From Gluconacetobacter azotocaptans (GTDB lineage: Bacteria; Pseudomonadota; Alphaproteobacteria; Acetobacterales; Acetobacteraceae), in contig NZ_JABEQF010000010.1 of the NCBI RefSeq assembly GCF_014174355.1, forward strand, positions 1 through 64,000: 64,000 nt of DNA. The letters are read 5' to 3'. Positions 17,727 to 27,100 of this stretch are shown in pieces; the stretch's first letter is position 1, and every line of letters begins with the position of its first letter. The notes beneath the pieces were generated by a model. It was not told the origin of the DNA, ran no database searches, and saw nothing but the letters and a program-made list of their open reading frames with translations. The position numbers were made by a program, and so were the translations under genes.

Positions 17727-17750
17727 GCTGCCCCCAACGGAGGGTGGTTG

Positions 17751-17772
17751 GCCCGCGCCGCTGCGGGCTTTA
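17751..17772 (+). terminator. Probable terminator after kdsB-pheA
   Basis: A GCCCGC/GCGGGC hairpin (arms 17751-17756 and 17763-17768) with a 6-base loop is followed by TTTAT, 24 bases after the pheA stop. The U-tract is short. Confidence 0.5.
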
Positions 17773-17913
17773 TGATGCGGATGGGGTGGGACAGTTGTCT
17801 TCCCGGGCCGTCCCGCATTAACAGGACAGGCAGGATTGCCGTTCATTCCGCTGCATCGGGCAACGGATGGACGGCGCATTTTTCAGAACGTACGACATCA
17901 AATGGAAACGACC

Positions 17914-18795
17914 ATGTTCAAGGGTTCCCTCACCGCCCTGATTACGCCGATGAACGATGACGGATCGCTGGATCTCCCGGCATTCGGCCGATTTGTCGAC
18001 TGGCAGGTCAAAGAGGGATCGTCGGGCGTGGTTCCCGTCGGCACGACGGGCGAAAGCCCGACCCTGACGCATGACGAACATGCGCGCGTGGTCGAATACA
18101 CGGTCGAGACCGTGGCCGGGCGCGTCCCGGTGATCGCCGGCGCCGGCTCGAACAGCACCGCCGAGGCCGTGGGCATGGCGCGGCACGCGAAGCAGGTCGG
18201 GGCGGATGCGGTTCTGGTCGTGACCCCCTATTACAACAAGCCGACGCAGGAAGGGCTGTACCGCCATTTCATGGCGGTCGCCGACGCGACGGACCTGCCG
18301 CTGGTCCTGTATAACATTCCCGGGCGTTCGGTGATCGAGATCACGGTCGACACCATCGCGCGGCTGGCCCGGCATGCCAATATCGTGGGCATCAAGGACG
18401 CCACGGCCAATCTGCTGCGCCCGCTTCAGGTTCGCCAGGCGATCGGGCACAAGCCGTTCAACCAACTGTCCGGCGAAGACGGTACGGCGGTGTCGTTCCT
18501 GGCGGCCGGCGGCGACGGCTGCATCAGCGTCACCTCCAACGTCGCGCCGCGCCTCTGCGCGGAAATGCAGCTTGCCTGGCAGGATGGACGGGTGGCGGAG
18601 GCAATGGCGATCCAGGACCGGCTGCTGCCGCTGCATGATGCGCTGTTCTGCGAAAGCAGCCCCGGCCCGGTGAAATATGCGGCAAGCCTGCTGGGTCTGG
18701 CCAACGAGACCTGCCGCCTGCCTCTGGCGCCTCTGGCCGAGGAGTCGCGCGCACGGGTGCGGAACGCCCTGCAGCTTGTCGGCCTGCTGGACTAG
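17914..18795 (+). CDS. dapA: 4-hydroxy-tetrahydrodipicolinate synthase
   Basis: A 293-residue class I aldolase condensing pyruvate with aspartate semialdehyde for lysine and diaminopimelate. The Schiff-base lysine is in VGIKDATANL, the catalytic tyrosine in VVTPYYNKP and the Thr pair in PVGTTGESPTL. The frame opens upstream at 17836 with another ATG at 17902, but ATG 17914 is preceded by GGAAACG and starts the conserved MFKGSLTALITPM. smpB begins 4 bases after the stop, so dapA-smpB are probably cotranscribed. Confidence 0.94.
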   Translation: MFKGSLTALITPMNDDGSLDLPAFGRFVDWQVKEGSSGVVPVGTTGESPTLTHDEHARVVEYTVETVAGRVPVIAGAGSNSTAEAVGMARHAKQVGADAVLVVTPYYNKPTQEGLYRHFMAVADATDLPLVLYNIPGRSVIEITVDTIARLARHANIVGIKDATANLLRPLQVRQAIGHKPFNQLSGEDGTAVSFLAAGGDGCISVTSNVAPRLCAEMQLAWQDGRVAEAMAIQDRLLPLHDALFCESSPGPVKYAASLLGLANETCRLPLAPLAEESRARVRNALQLVGLLD

Positions 18796-18799
18796 GGTC

Positions 18800-19291
18800 A
18801 TGGCCGAAAAACGCAAGAGCGGCATGATCTCGACCGGGATTGCGGCCCAGAACCGCAAGGGCCGTTTCAACTATACGATCCTGGAGACGATCGAGGCCGG
18901 GCTGGTGCTGAAAGGCCCCGAGGTCAAGAGCCTGCGGCTGGGCAGGGCCACGATCAACGAGGCCTATGCCGGCGATCGGGACGGCGAGATCTGGCTGTTC
19001 AACAGCTATATCCCCGAATATCAGGGCGGCGTCCTGTCGCGCTTCGAGACGCGCGCGCCGCGCAAGCTGTTGCTGCACGGCAAACAGGTAGACAAGCTGC
19101 TGGGGGCCGTGGCGCGTGAGGGTGTCACGCTGGTACCGCTGGACATCCATTTCAACGCGCGTGGCTTGGCCAAGGTGACGCTGGGCATCGGCGAGGGCCG
19201 CAAGAAAGCGGACAAGCGGCAGGCGATCGCCGATCGCGACTGGCAGCGCGACAAGGCGCGGCTGATGCGGAACAAGGGCAGGGGCGATTAA
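18800..19291 (+). CDS. smpB: SsrA-binding protein
   Basis: A 163-residue SmpB that delivers tmRNA to stalled ribosomes. Family blocks are AQNRKGRFNYTILETIEAG, LVLKGPEVKSLR, EAYAGDR and YQGGVLSRFETRAPRKLLL, with the basic tail KKADKRQAIADRDWQR that inserts in the decoding site. The frame is open upstream inside dapA, but the ATG at 18800 starts the homologous region. The tmRNA gene itself is not in the window. Confidence 0.96.
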   Translation: MAEKRKSGMISTGIAAQNRKGRFNYTILETIEAGLVLKGPEVKSLRLGRATINEAYAGDRDGEIWLFNSYIPEYQGGVLSRFETRAPRKLLLHGKQVDKLLGAVAREGVTLVPLDIHFNARGLAKVTLGIGEGRKKADKRQAIADRDWQRDKARLMRNKGRGD

Positions 19292-19304
19292 AGAGGCCCG
19301 CATC

Positions 19305-19395
19305 AGGGCGTTGCCCTGAACCCCGCCAAAGGGCATCGCCCATCCAGGATCGGGGTCCAGGGCCTCAGGCCCTGGTGGGTTCGGGCAAAGCCCGA
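19305..19395 (-). repeat. Dispersed palindromic intergenic repeat, copy 1
   Basis: A repeat of about 90 bases whose minus-strand reading matches the region 32902-33000. A core of about 35 bases is identical, including CCAGGGCCTGAGGCCCTGG, an 8-base-pair hairpin, with a second small hairpin GTCGGGC/GCCCGA at one end and a third at the other. It lies just after smpB. Confidence 0.75.
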
Positions 19396-19445
19396 CTTTT
19401 GTCGGTCGGATATGGACCCGGCGCGGGCGGTTCCTCCAAACGCAG

Positions 19446-19471
19446 ACAGGGCCGCCCGAGAGCGGCCCTGT
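19446..19471. terminator. Hairpin between smpB and the cold-shock gene
   Basis: A perfect 10-base-pair stem (19446-19455 with 19462-19471) with a 6-base loop lies 28 bases beyond the cold-shock protein stop. T-tracts are weak on both strands; it may serve the convergent transcripts. Confidence 0.6.
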
Positions 19472-19499
19472 CCTGTATTCACCGGTAAACCGGGGTGTG

Positions 19500-20171
19500 T
19501 CAGTCGACGCTGACGGACGCGGCCTCGGGGCCCTTCTGGCCCTGAACGACCTGAACGTTCGCCGTCTGGCCCTCGGTCAGGCCCGTCAGGCCCGAACGCT
19601 CCAGAGCGGATGCATGGACGAAGATGTCCTTGCCGCCGGTTTCCGGCGTGATGAAGCCGAAGCCCTTGGTGGCGTTGTACCACTTGACCACGCCGCGCAT
19701 CTCCTGCGCATGCGACAGGTCAGGGGCGGGGCGCGACGGACGGGCGCCGCCGAAGCCACCGGGGGCACGCGGGGCGCCGAAACCACGGGGACGTTCCGGC
19801 TGGGCCGTGCTCTCGTCCACCGAAACGACGGCGGCGACCTGGCGGCCCTTGGGGCCCTGGCCGATCCGCACAACCAGAGTCGTGCCGGGGGACACGGAGT
19901 CATGGCCGCTCTGCGTCAGCGCGTTGGCGTGGAGGAACACATCCCCCGAACCATCGGCCAGCTCGACGAAGCCGAAGCCCTTTTCGCCGTTGAACCACTT
20001 GACGGATGCACCAATTTCCGGCCCCGAGGCGAGGACCTGAGAAGGGCTGCTCCCCATCGGACGACGAGGTGCGCCGCCGCGATCGCCAAACGAAGGCGAC
20101 GGCATGAAATCGTCATCAAATCCGCCGCGGCGCGGGGAGCGGGGGCTGCGGTCGGTCCTGTTACTTCTCAA
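19500..20171 (-). CDS. Double cold-shock-domain protein
   Basis: About 223 residues carrying two cold-shock (OB-fold) domains joined by a glycine/arginine/proline-rich linker. Domain 1 (about 53-120) has KWFNGEKGFGFVEL and DVFLHANAL; domain 2 (about 158-223) has KWYNATKGFGFITP and DIFVHASAL. Both retain the RNP1/RNP2 aromatic residues for single-stranded nucleic acid binding, so it is likely an RNA chaperone or antiterminator. The N-terminus is basic and disordered. The start is uncertain: TTG at 20169-20171 begins the basic RSNRTDRSPRS tail, and the first ATG in frame is at MPSPSFG, 22 codons later. Confidence 0.88.
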   Translation of the reverse strand: MRSNRTDRSPRSPRRGGFDDDFMPSPSFGDRGGAPRRPMGSSPSQVLASGPEIGASVKWFNGEKGFGFVELADGSGDVFLHANALTQSGHDSVSPGTTLVVRIGQGPKGRQVAAVVSVDESTAQPERPRGFGAPRAPGGFGGARPSRPAPDLSHAQEMRGVVKWYNATKGFGFITPETGGKDIFVHASALERSGLTGLTEGQTANVQVVQGQKGPEAASVSVD

Positions 20172-20512
20172 CGGTCGTAATCCCGAGGTCTAGATGGCGG
20201 GTCCCTGTCCCAGGAAACCACCGGATGAAAAACTTTTTACGGAACAAGGCGTCCTGTCCCCATGTCCCTGCCGTGACGGACGACCGGGCCGGAAAGCATC
20301 CTGTTCCGCGCGGACCCTAGCACGAAAGCGCCGGTGTCCGATATAGATAAGCATATAGGCCGCCCCGGGTTCCATCATGATTTGGCCTCGCTGACCGGTT
20401 CGTGAGCACAAGAATTATGTCAGCTCTGCGTTCACGATGTCCGTTCCGGGCTTTCTCGGAAAGGCCGAACGATTTAGAGAGGTCAAAACAGATCTTTAGG
20501 AGCCAGGAGCCC
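20172..20512. other. Divergent leader region between the cold-shock gene and an LpxR-like gene
   Basis: There is no gene in these 341 bases. They must hold the promoter and probably a long untranslated leader of the cold-shock gene on the minus strand, and the promoter of the outer-membrane gene on the plus strand. A duplicated AGGAG at 20498-20509 is the ribosome site of the latter. A patch around 20338-20358 is AT-rich. Confidence 0.6.
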
Positions 20513-21550
20513 ATGAGTCAGCCGAGGATTTCGACAATGACCGACCGGCTGCTGCGGATGGGCGCGCTGGCGGCGGGTTTCGGCGGCCTGGCGACATGGG
20601 CAGCCCCGGCCGGCGCGACGCCGTTGCAGGATCCGTACGGCACCTGGACCCTTCAGGGCGAGAACGACGCGGTCAGCACCCTCAAGGGCACGTCGGACCA
20701 GAATTATACCAGCGGCCTGCGCCTGAACTGGACATCGGGCACCGACAACCAGCCCGCGCCGATCGAGACGATCAACCACGCCATCATGGGCCGCGGCGTC
20801 ACCCGCATCAGCCTGGGCGTCCAGCAGCTGATCTTCACGCCGCAGAATACCCAGACCCCGCTGGCCCAGCCGCACGACCGTCCCTATTCCAGCCTGCTGC
20901 TGGGCACCGTCAACCTGATCAACGACACGGATCTGTCGCGGACGGTGTTCGGTATCCAGTTCGGCGTCATGGGCCCTGCGGGCCTCGGGCGGCAGTTGCA
21001 GAACGGTTTCCATGGCGCGATCGGCGATACCAAGAATCTGGGCTGGAACCATCAGTTGCAGAACCAGCCGATCTTCCAGGTCCAGATGGGCCGCACTTGG
21101 CGCCTGCCGCTGGCCGAGGTGTTCGGTATCTCGATGGACATGCTGCCGGCGGCCTCGGCGGCGGTGGGCGATTACCGGATCTACGGATCGGTGGCCGACA
21201 CGTTTCGGATCGGGCAGGGGCTGAACAGCGATTTCGGTACCCCGACCATCGGGCCGGGCGTCGATGGAACGGATGCCTATACCCTGACACGCCCCGTTGC
21301 CTGGTACGCGTTCGGCAACGTCACGGGCAGCGCCGTGGGGTATGACGCCACGTTGCAGGGCAACACCGTGCGCAACAATTCGCCGCATGTGCCCGTCAAC
21401 TGGGATGTCGGCGAGATCCATGCCGGTGTGGCGATCATGTGGCACGGCATGCGCCTGTCCTACAGCCAGGTCTGGCAGACCCAGCAGTTCCGTGGGCAGC
21501 GCAGCGGCCTGTTCAACTACGGATCGCTGGCGCTGTCGGCGAAATTCTGA
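20513..21550 (+). CDS. LpxR-like outer-membrane protein (DUF2219; lipid A deacylase family)
   Basis: A 345-residue protein with a signal peptide (MTDRLLRMGALAAGFGGLATWAAPAGA) ending near residue 37. The mature part is rich in alternating beta strands and ends LALSAKF, with the terminal phenylalanine typical of outer-membrane barrels. GENDAVSTLKGTSDQNYTSG near the start of the mature protein matches the N-D...T active-site strand of LpxR, which removes the 3'-acyloxyacyl chain of lipid A. The ATG 20513 has a strong AGGAG ribosome site; the frame extends further upstream without one. Enzymatic activity is inferred. Confidence 0.75.
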   Translation: MSQPRISTMTDRLLRMGALAAGFGGLATWAAPAGATPLQDPYGTWTLQGENDAVSTLKGTSDQNYTSGLRLNWTSGTDNQPAPIETINHAIMGRGVTRISLGVQQLIFTPQNTQTPLAQPHDRPYSSLLLGTVNLINDTDLSRTVFGIQFGVMGPAGLGRQLQNGFHGAIGDTKNLGWNHQLQNQPIFQVQMGRTWRLPLAEVFGISMDMLPAASAAVGDYRIYGSVADTFRIGQGLNSDFGTPTIGPGVDGTDAYTLTRPVAWYAFGNVTGSAVGYDATLQGNTVRNNSPHVPVNWDVGEIHAGVAIMWHGMRLSYSQVWQTQQFRGQRSGLFNYGSLALSAKF

Positions 21551-21575
21551 CCTGACAGCCGGGCAGTGCCGCGAC

Positions 21576-21598
21576 GGGAGCGTTCGCGGCACGCTCCC
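21576..21598. terminator. Hairpin between convergent LpxR-like gene and recG
   Basis: GGGAGCG (21576-21582) pairs with CGCTCCC (21592-21598) around a 9-base loop. There is no clear U-tract. Confidence 0.4.
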
Positions 21599-21610
21599 AT
21601 GCCGGTGGGG

Positions 21611-23725
21611 TCATCCGGACCGCAGGATGCGGGCCGCGTCGTTCCTGGCGAACAATTCCAGCAGTACGGCCAGCGCATCGCGCCGAGGGCCGGTGATCCG
21701 GCCGTCCGGCGCCACCACCCGTTCCGCGTCCTGCGCCGCCAGCGTGACCAGCAGGTCGAGGCGCGCGCCTGTCGCCAGCCGCAGATCCGGCAGGCCGGAC
21801 TGGCGCCGGCCCGTCAGGTCACCACCGCCACGCAGGCGGAAATCCTCATCCGCGATCAGGAAGCCGTCGTCGGTATCGCGCAGCAGGGCCAGCCTGCGCC
21901 GCGCCGTCTGTCCCAGCCCGTCATCATGCAGCAGCAGGCAGAACGATTCGTCGGCTCCGCGCCCGACACGCCCGCGTAGCTGGTGCAACTGGGCCAGGCC
22001 GAAACGCTCGGCATGTTCGATGACCATGACCGTGGCGGCCGGAATATCCACCCCGACCTCGATGACCGTCGTCGCCACCAGCAGGCGGGTCCGCCCCGCC
22101 GCGAAATCGGCGATCGCGGCCTCGCGCACCGCGATGTCCTGCTGGCCGTGCGCCAGGCCGACGATGGGGCCGAAACGTTCGGTCAGGGCGGCGAAGCGGG
22201 CCTCGGCCGCCGCGATGTCCACCGATTCGCTTTCGGTGACCAACGGGCAGACCCAGAAGATCCGCGCGCCCCGCCCGATCGCGCGACTGACGCCGTCCAG
22301 CAGGTCGGCAATGGACGCCATGCCGTGCAGCGAGGTGCGCACCGGTTGCCGTCCGGACGGTTTCTGGTCCAGGCGGCTGACCTGCATTTCCCCCCATTGG
22401 GTCAGCAGCAAGGTGCGGGGAATCGGGGTGGCGGTCATGACCAGGACGTCGGTCAGATGACCCTTTTCGCCCAGCAGCAGGCGTTGCTCGACGCCGAAGC
22501 GATGCTGTTCGTCGATGACGGCCAGCGCCAGGTCGTCGAACACCACCTTGTCCTGAAACAGCGCGTGGGTGCCGATCACCAGGGGGGCCGTGCCTTGGGC
22601 GATCTCCTCCAGCACCGTCTTGCGGGCGCGTCCCTTGATGCTGCCGCTGAGGAAGGTCACGGGTACCGGGGCCAGTTTCTGGAACGTTGCGTAATGCTGC
22701 CGCGCCAGGATCTCGGTCGGCGCCATCAGCACGGCCTGGTGCCCGGCCTCCGCCACGCCCAGCATCGCCATCAGCGCGACCAGTGTCTTGCCCGCTCCGA
22801 CATCACCCTGCAGCAACCGCATCATCGGGTTCGGGGCGGCCAGATCCTGGTCGATATCGCGCAGCGCGCGGATCTGCGCGCCGGTCGGGGCATGGCCGAA
22901 ACGCGCCAGGGCGGTATTGCGCAACATGCCGGTTCCCGCGATCGCGCGGCCGGGCCGGTTGCGGTTGCGCCGCCGCGCCTCGACCATCGCGATCTGCCCC
23001 GCCAGCAATTCGTCACAGGCCAGGCGCAGGCGCGCGCGTTCGGCGGCGGCCGTATAGGCGTCATCGCGCAGCAGTTCGTCGAAGGCGGCCGGGCAATGCA
23101 GATGGCGCAGCGCCGTTTCGAAATCCGGCCATTGCCGTTGCGCCACCAGCGCGGGGTCCAACCATTCCGGCAACGCCGGAAACCGCAGGAACGCCTGGTG
23201 CAACGCCCCGCGCACATGCCGGGGAAACAGGCCCGCCGTCAGCGGCCAGACCGGTTCCAGGGCGGGAATCGAGTCGGCGCGGTCCTGCGGGACGATATGG
23301 TCGGGATGGGCCATCGACAGGCGGTCACCGAATTTCTCCAGCATACCGGACACCGCGATGGCCGAACCCACGACCATCTGCCGCGCCTGATAGGGCGAGA
23401 AGAACACCAGGTCGGCCACGCCGCTGTCGTCCGCCACCTGCACCCGCCAGGGCTGGCGTGTCCCCCGCGCGGGGGCGTCAATCCGCCGGACGGTGACCGC
23501 CAGCGTGCAGATCCGCCCCGGAATCGCGTCGCGCAGAAGGGGGCGGTAGCGGCGGTCGATGACCGATTCCGGAAGATGGAACAGCAGGTCCATCACCCGC
23601 TCGCCCCGCACGGCCCGCGCCAGCAGCCGCGCGACCGCCGGCCCCACGCCCGGCAGGCTGCCAAGCGGGGCAAGCAGCGGGGCGAGGTTGTTCCCCCGGC
23701 CGTCCTGAAGGATGATGCCCGACAC
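21611..23725 (-). CDS. recG: ATP-dependent DNA helicase RecG
   Basis: A 704-residue RecG that reverses stalled forks and branch-migrates Holliday junctions. An N-terminal wedge/OB domain (about 1-250) precedes the helicase: LLQGDVGAGKTLVA (Walker A), VIDEQHRFGVEQR (Walker B variant), VMTATPIPRTL, and HGQQDIAVREAAI plus RGRVGRGADESFCLLL in the second lobe. The start is GTG at 23723-23725. It is divergent from sdhE-mfd, an arrangement common in Alphaproteobacteria. Confidence 0.95.
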   Translation of the reverse strand: MSGIILQDGRGNNLAPLLAPLGSLPGVGPAVARLLARAVRGERVMDLLFHLPESVIDRRYRPLLRDAIPGRICTLAVTVRRIDAPARGTRQPWRVQVADDSGVADLVFFSPYQARQMVVGSAIAVSGMLEKFGDRLSMAHPDHIVPQDRADSIPALEPVWPLTAGLFPRHVRGALHQAFLRFPALPEWLDPALVAQRQWPDFETALRHLHCPAAFDELLRDDAYTAAAERARLRLACDELLAGQIAMVEARRRNRNRPGRAIAGTGMLRNTALARFGHAPTGAQIRALRDIDQDLAAPNPMMRLLQGDVGAGKTLVALMAMLGVAEAGHQAVLMAPTEILARQHYATFQKLAPVPVTFLSGSIKGRARKTVLEEIAQGTAPLVIGTHALFQDKVVFDDLALAVIDEQHRFGVEQRLLLGEKGHLTDVLVMTATPIPRTLLLTQWGEMQVSRLDQKPSGRQPVRTSLHGMASIADLLDGVSRAIGRGARIFWVCPLVTESESVDIAAAEARFAALTERFGPIVGLAHGQQDIAVREAAIADFAAGRTRLLVATTVIEVGVDIPAATVMVIEHAERFGLAQLHQLRGRVGRGADESFCLLLHDDGLGQTARRRLALLRDTDDGFLIADEDFRLRGGGDLTGRRQSGLPDLRLATGARLDLLVTLAAQDAERVVAPDGRITGPRRDALAVLLELFARNDAARILRSG

Positions 23726-23841
23726 GCGTTCCTTGTCCGCTTTCTTTCCTGATGCCCCAGCCGGGCTGACAGAACCCTGTCGCAGGGCTATAGGACAGCG
23801 ACGCCGGGGAACAAAACGAAACCATATCTGGGCAGGGTACT

Positions 23842-24153
23842 ATGGCTGTCGATATTTCCGATCTCGCGACCCTCGATCCGCGCCGCCGCCGGATCTATTA
23901 CCGCGCCACCCATCGCGGCACGCATGAGACCGATATCCTGATCGGCGGCTTCGTCGCCCCGCGCCTTGCCGGCATGACCGACGCCGAGCTGGACGCGCTG
24001 GAGGCGGTCATGGACCTGCCGGATGCCGACCTCGCCGACTGGCTGAGCGGCCGCCGTCCGGTCCCGACGGAAGTGGATGGACCGATGATGCGGGCCATCA
24101 TCGCCGATGCGAACGACCCCGCCCGCCAGGCCGCGATCCGGGGAGTGCGATGA
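23842..24153 (+). CDS. sdhE: Succinate dehydrogenase assembly factor (SdhE/YgfY family)
   Basis: A 103-residue protein with the RGTHE form of the RGxxE motif that contacts flavin-bearing SdhA, within HRGTHETDILIGGF. SdhE promotes covalent flavinylation of succinate dehydrogenase. The N-terminus is a few residues longer than usual. Its stop overlaps the mfd start by four bases, so the two are coupled, a pairing conserved in Alphaproteobacteria. Confidence 0.9.
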   Translation: MAVDISDLATLDPRRRRIYYRATHRGTHETDILIGGFVAPRLAGMTDAELDALEAVMDLPDADLADWLSGRRPVPTEVDGPMMRAIIADANDPARQAAIRGVR

Positions 24154-27100
24154 CCGCGGTGGCCGGATCGCCGTCCCCCGCCATCGCCGCCATATGGGGC
24201 GTGCCGGACGGCTATGACGCCTTCCTGCTGGCCCGCCGTCTGGGCGAGCATGGCGGCCCCGTCCTGCATGTGGCGCGGGACGATGCCGGAATGGCGCGGA
24301 TCGGCGACCAGTTGGCCCTGGTCGCCCCGAACGCCGAAATCCTGCGTTTTCCGGCCTGGGACTGTCTGCCTTACGACCGGGTGTCGCCCAACCCCGCCAT
24401 CGTCGCCGAGCGCGTGGCGACCCTGACCCGGCTTCTGGAGCCCACGACGGCGCCCCGGGTGGTCCTGACCACGGTGGGTGGACTGGTGCAGCGCGTGGCC
24501 CCCCGCGCGGCGTTCCAGGGCCAATCCCTGACGCTTGCCGCCGGCGAAAGCCTGGACCAGGCTTTCCTGGTCGAATTGCTGGTCGCCAACGGCTACAACC
24601 GCACCGATACGGTCATGGAGCCCGGCGAATTCGCGACCCGGGGCGGCATCTTCGACATTTTTCCCGCCGGCGAGGCCGAGCCTGTGCGCCTGGACCTGTT
24701 CGGCGACGAGGTCGAGAACATCCGCCGCTTCGACCCCGCCACCCAGCGATCCACCGAACGACTGGACCGGTTCGTCATGCGGCCGGTGGCGGATTTCTCG
24801 CTGGACCAGGCCTGCGTGTCGCGCTTCCGGACCGGATGGCGCGACCTGTTCGGCCCGGCGGCAGCGGCCGATCCGATCTATCAGCATGTGTCCGACGGGC
24901 GGCGCCATCCCGGGCTGGAGCATTGGCTGCCGCTGTTCCACGAGCATCTGGAAACGCTGATCGACTATCTGCCTGGTGCGTCGATCATTCTGGCGCATCA
25001 GGCGCAGGACGTGCTGACCGCGCGGCTGGAGATGATCGCCGATCATTTCGAGGCCCGCCGCCAGCCGGTGCGCGAGGGCGAGGTGCCCTACCGCCCCCTG
25101 CCGCCGCACCTGATGTATCTGGACCGCAAGGGCTGGGATGGAATCCTGTCCGGCCGCCCGGTCATGGCCTTCAGCCCCTTCGCCCGCCCCGACGACGGCC
25201 CTGGCATCGATGCCGGGGGCAGGCCGGGCATTCTGTTCGCACGCGGTACCGGCACCGAATCCCGGGAAAACGTGTTCGCGCTGCTGGAGACGCAGGTGCG
25301 GCAGTGGGCCGAGGTCGGGCGTCGTACCTACGTCACGGCCTGGAGCCGTGGCTCGCGCGAGCGGATCGCGACGCTGCTGCGCGAACATGGGATGGCGGTC
25401 GAGACCTACGAGGGCTGGACGCGTGCCCGCGACCTGAAGCCCGGGGCGATCGGCCTGCTGACGATGGGGCTGGAACGCGGATTCATCGCCGATAACCTGG
25501 CCTTCGTGTCCGAGCAGGATCTGCTGGGCGAGCGGATATCGCGTCCGCCCCGCCGCCGGAAGAAGGCCGACCAGTTCATTGCCGAGGCGTCGGAAATCGC
25601 CGAGGGCGATCTGGTCGTCCATCAGGATTACGGAATCGGCCGCTATGACGGGCTGGAGACGATCGGCGTGGGCAGCGCGCCGCACGACTGCCTGCGCCTG
25701 GTCTATGACGGCAATGAAAAACTGTTCCTGCCGGTCGAGAATATCGAACTGCTGAGCCGCTTCGGTTCGGACCAGGCCGGGGTGGCGCTGGACAAGCTGG
25801 GCGGGGCCTCGTGGCAGAGCCGCAAGGCCCGGATGAAGCAGCGCATCCGCGACATGGCGGGCGAGCTGATCCGCACCGCCGCCCTGCGGGCCCTGCGCGA
25901 GGCGCCCAGCCTGACGCCCGCCGAAGGGCTGTGGGACGAATTCTGCGCCCGCTTCCCCTTCGTCGAGACCGAGGACCAGTCGCGCGCCATCGCCGACGTG
26001 CTGGAAGACATGGGATCGGGTCGCCCGATGGACCGCCTGGTCTGTGGCGACGTGGGGTTCGGCAAGACCGAGGTCGCGCTGCGCGCCGCCTTCGTCGCCG
26101 CCATGTCCGGCGCGCAGGTGGCGGTGGTGGTGCCGACGACCCTGCTGGCGCGCCAGCATTTCCGTACGTTCTCGGCCCGGTTCGCAGGCCTGCCGGTCAC
26201 GGTCGCGCAATTGTCGCGCATGGTCACCGCCAAGGACGCCACCGCCGTGCGCAAGGGCCTGACCGACGGGACGGTCAACATCGTCATCGGCACCCATGCG
26301 CTGCTGGCCAAGACGGTGCAGTTCGCCGACCTGGAACTGCTGATCATCGACGAGGAGCAGCATTTCGGCGTCGCCCACAAGGAGAAGCTGAAGGCCCTGC
26401 GCGAGGACGTGCACGTCCTGACCCTGTCGGCGACACCGCTGCCCCGTACCTTGCAACTGGCGCTGACGGGGGTGCGGGAAATGAGCCTGATCGCCACCCC
26501 GCCGACCGATCGCCTGGCGGTACGCACCTTCATCATGCCGTTCGACAGTGTGGTGATCCGCGAGGCGATCCAGCGCGAACGGTTCCGGGGCGGGCAGATC
26601 TTCTGCGTCGTGCCCCGGATCGAGGATCTGGACCGGATGGCCACCCGTCTGCACGACATCGTGCCGGACGCCCGGATGGTCCAGGCCCACGGACGCCTGT
26701 CGCCGACCGACCTGGAACGGGTCATGACCGAATTCAGTGACGGCAAATACGACATCCTGCTGTCGACCAACATCGTCGAGAGCGGGCTGGACATGCCGGC
26801 GGTGAATACGCTGATCATCCATCGCGCCGACATGTTCGGGCTGGGGCAATTATACCAGTTGCGCGGCCGGGTGGGGCGCGGCAAGCAGCGCGGTTATGCC
26901 TATCTGACCTGGCCGCAGACCCATGTCCTGTCCGCCGCCGCCGAAAAGCGGCTGGAGGTCATGCAGACACTGGACACGCTGGGCGCGGGCTTCACCCTGG
27001 CCTCGCACGATCTGGACCTGCGCGGCGCGGGCAACCTCCTGGGTGACGAGCAGTCGGGACATATCCGCGAGGTCGGGATCGAACTCTACCAGCAGATGCT

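Noticed and set aside
20338-20352. ATATAGATAA, close to the BioR operator consensus
   Set aside because: It is one base off consensus and lies between a cold-shock gene and an outer-membrane protein gene, far from any biotin gene; chance in an AT-rich patch is more likely.
23898-26849. Long open frame of 983 codons antisense to mfd
   Set aside because: It is a GC-rich shadow of mfd on the opposite strand with low-complexity Arg/Gln/Gly composition and no family motifs.
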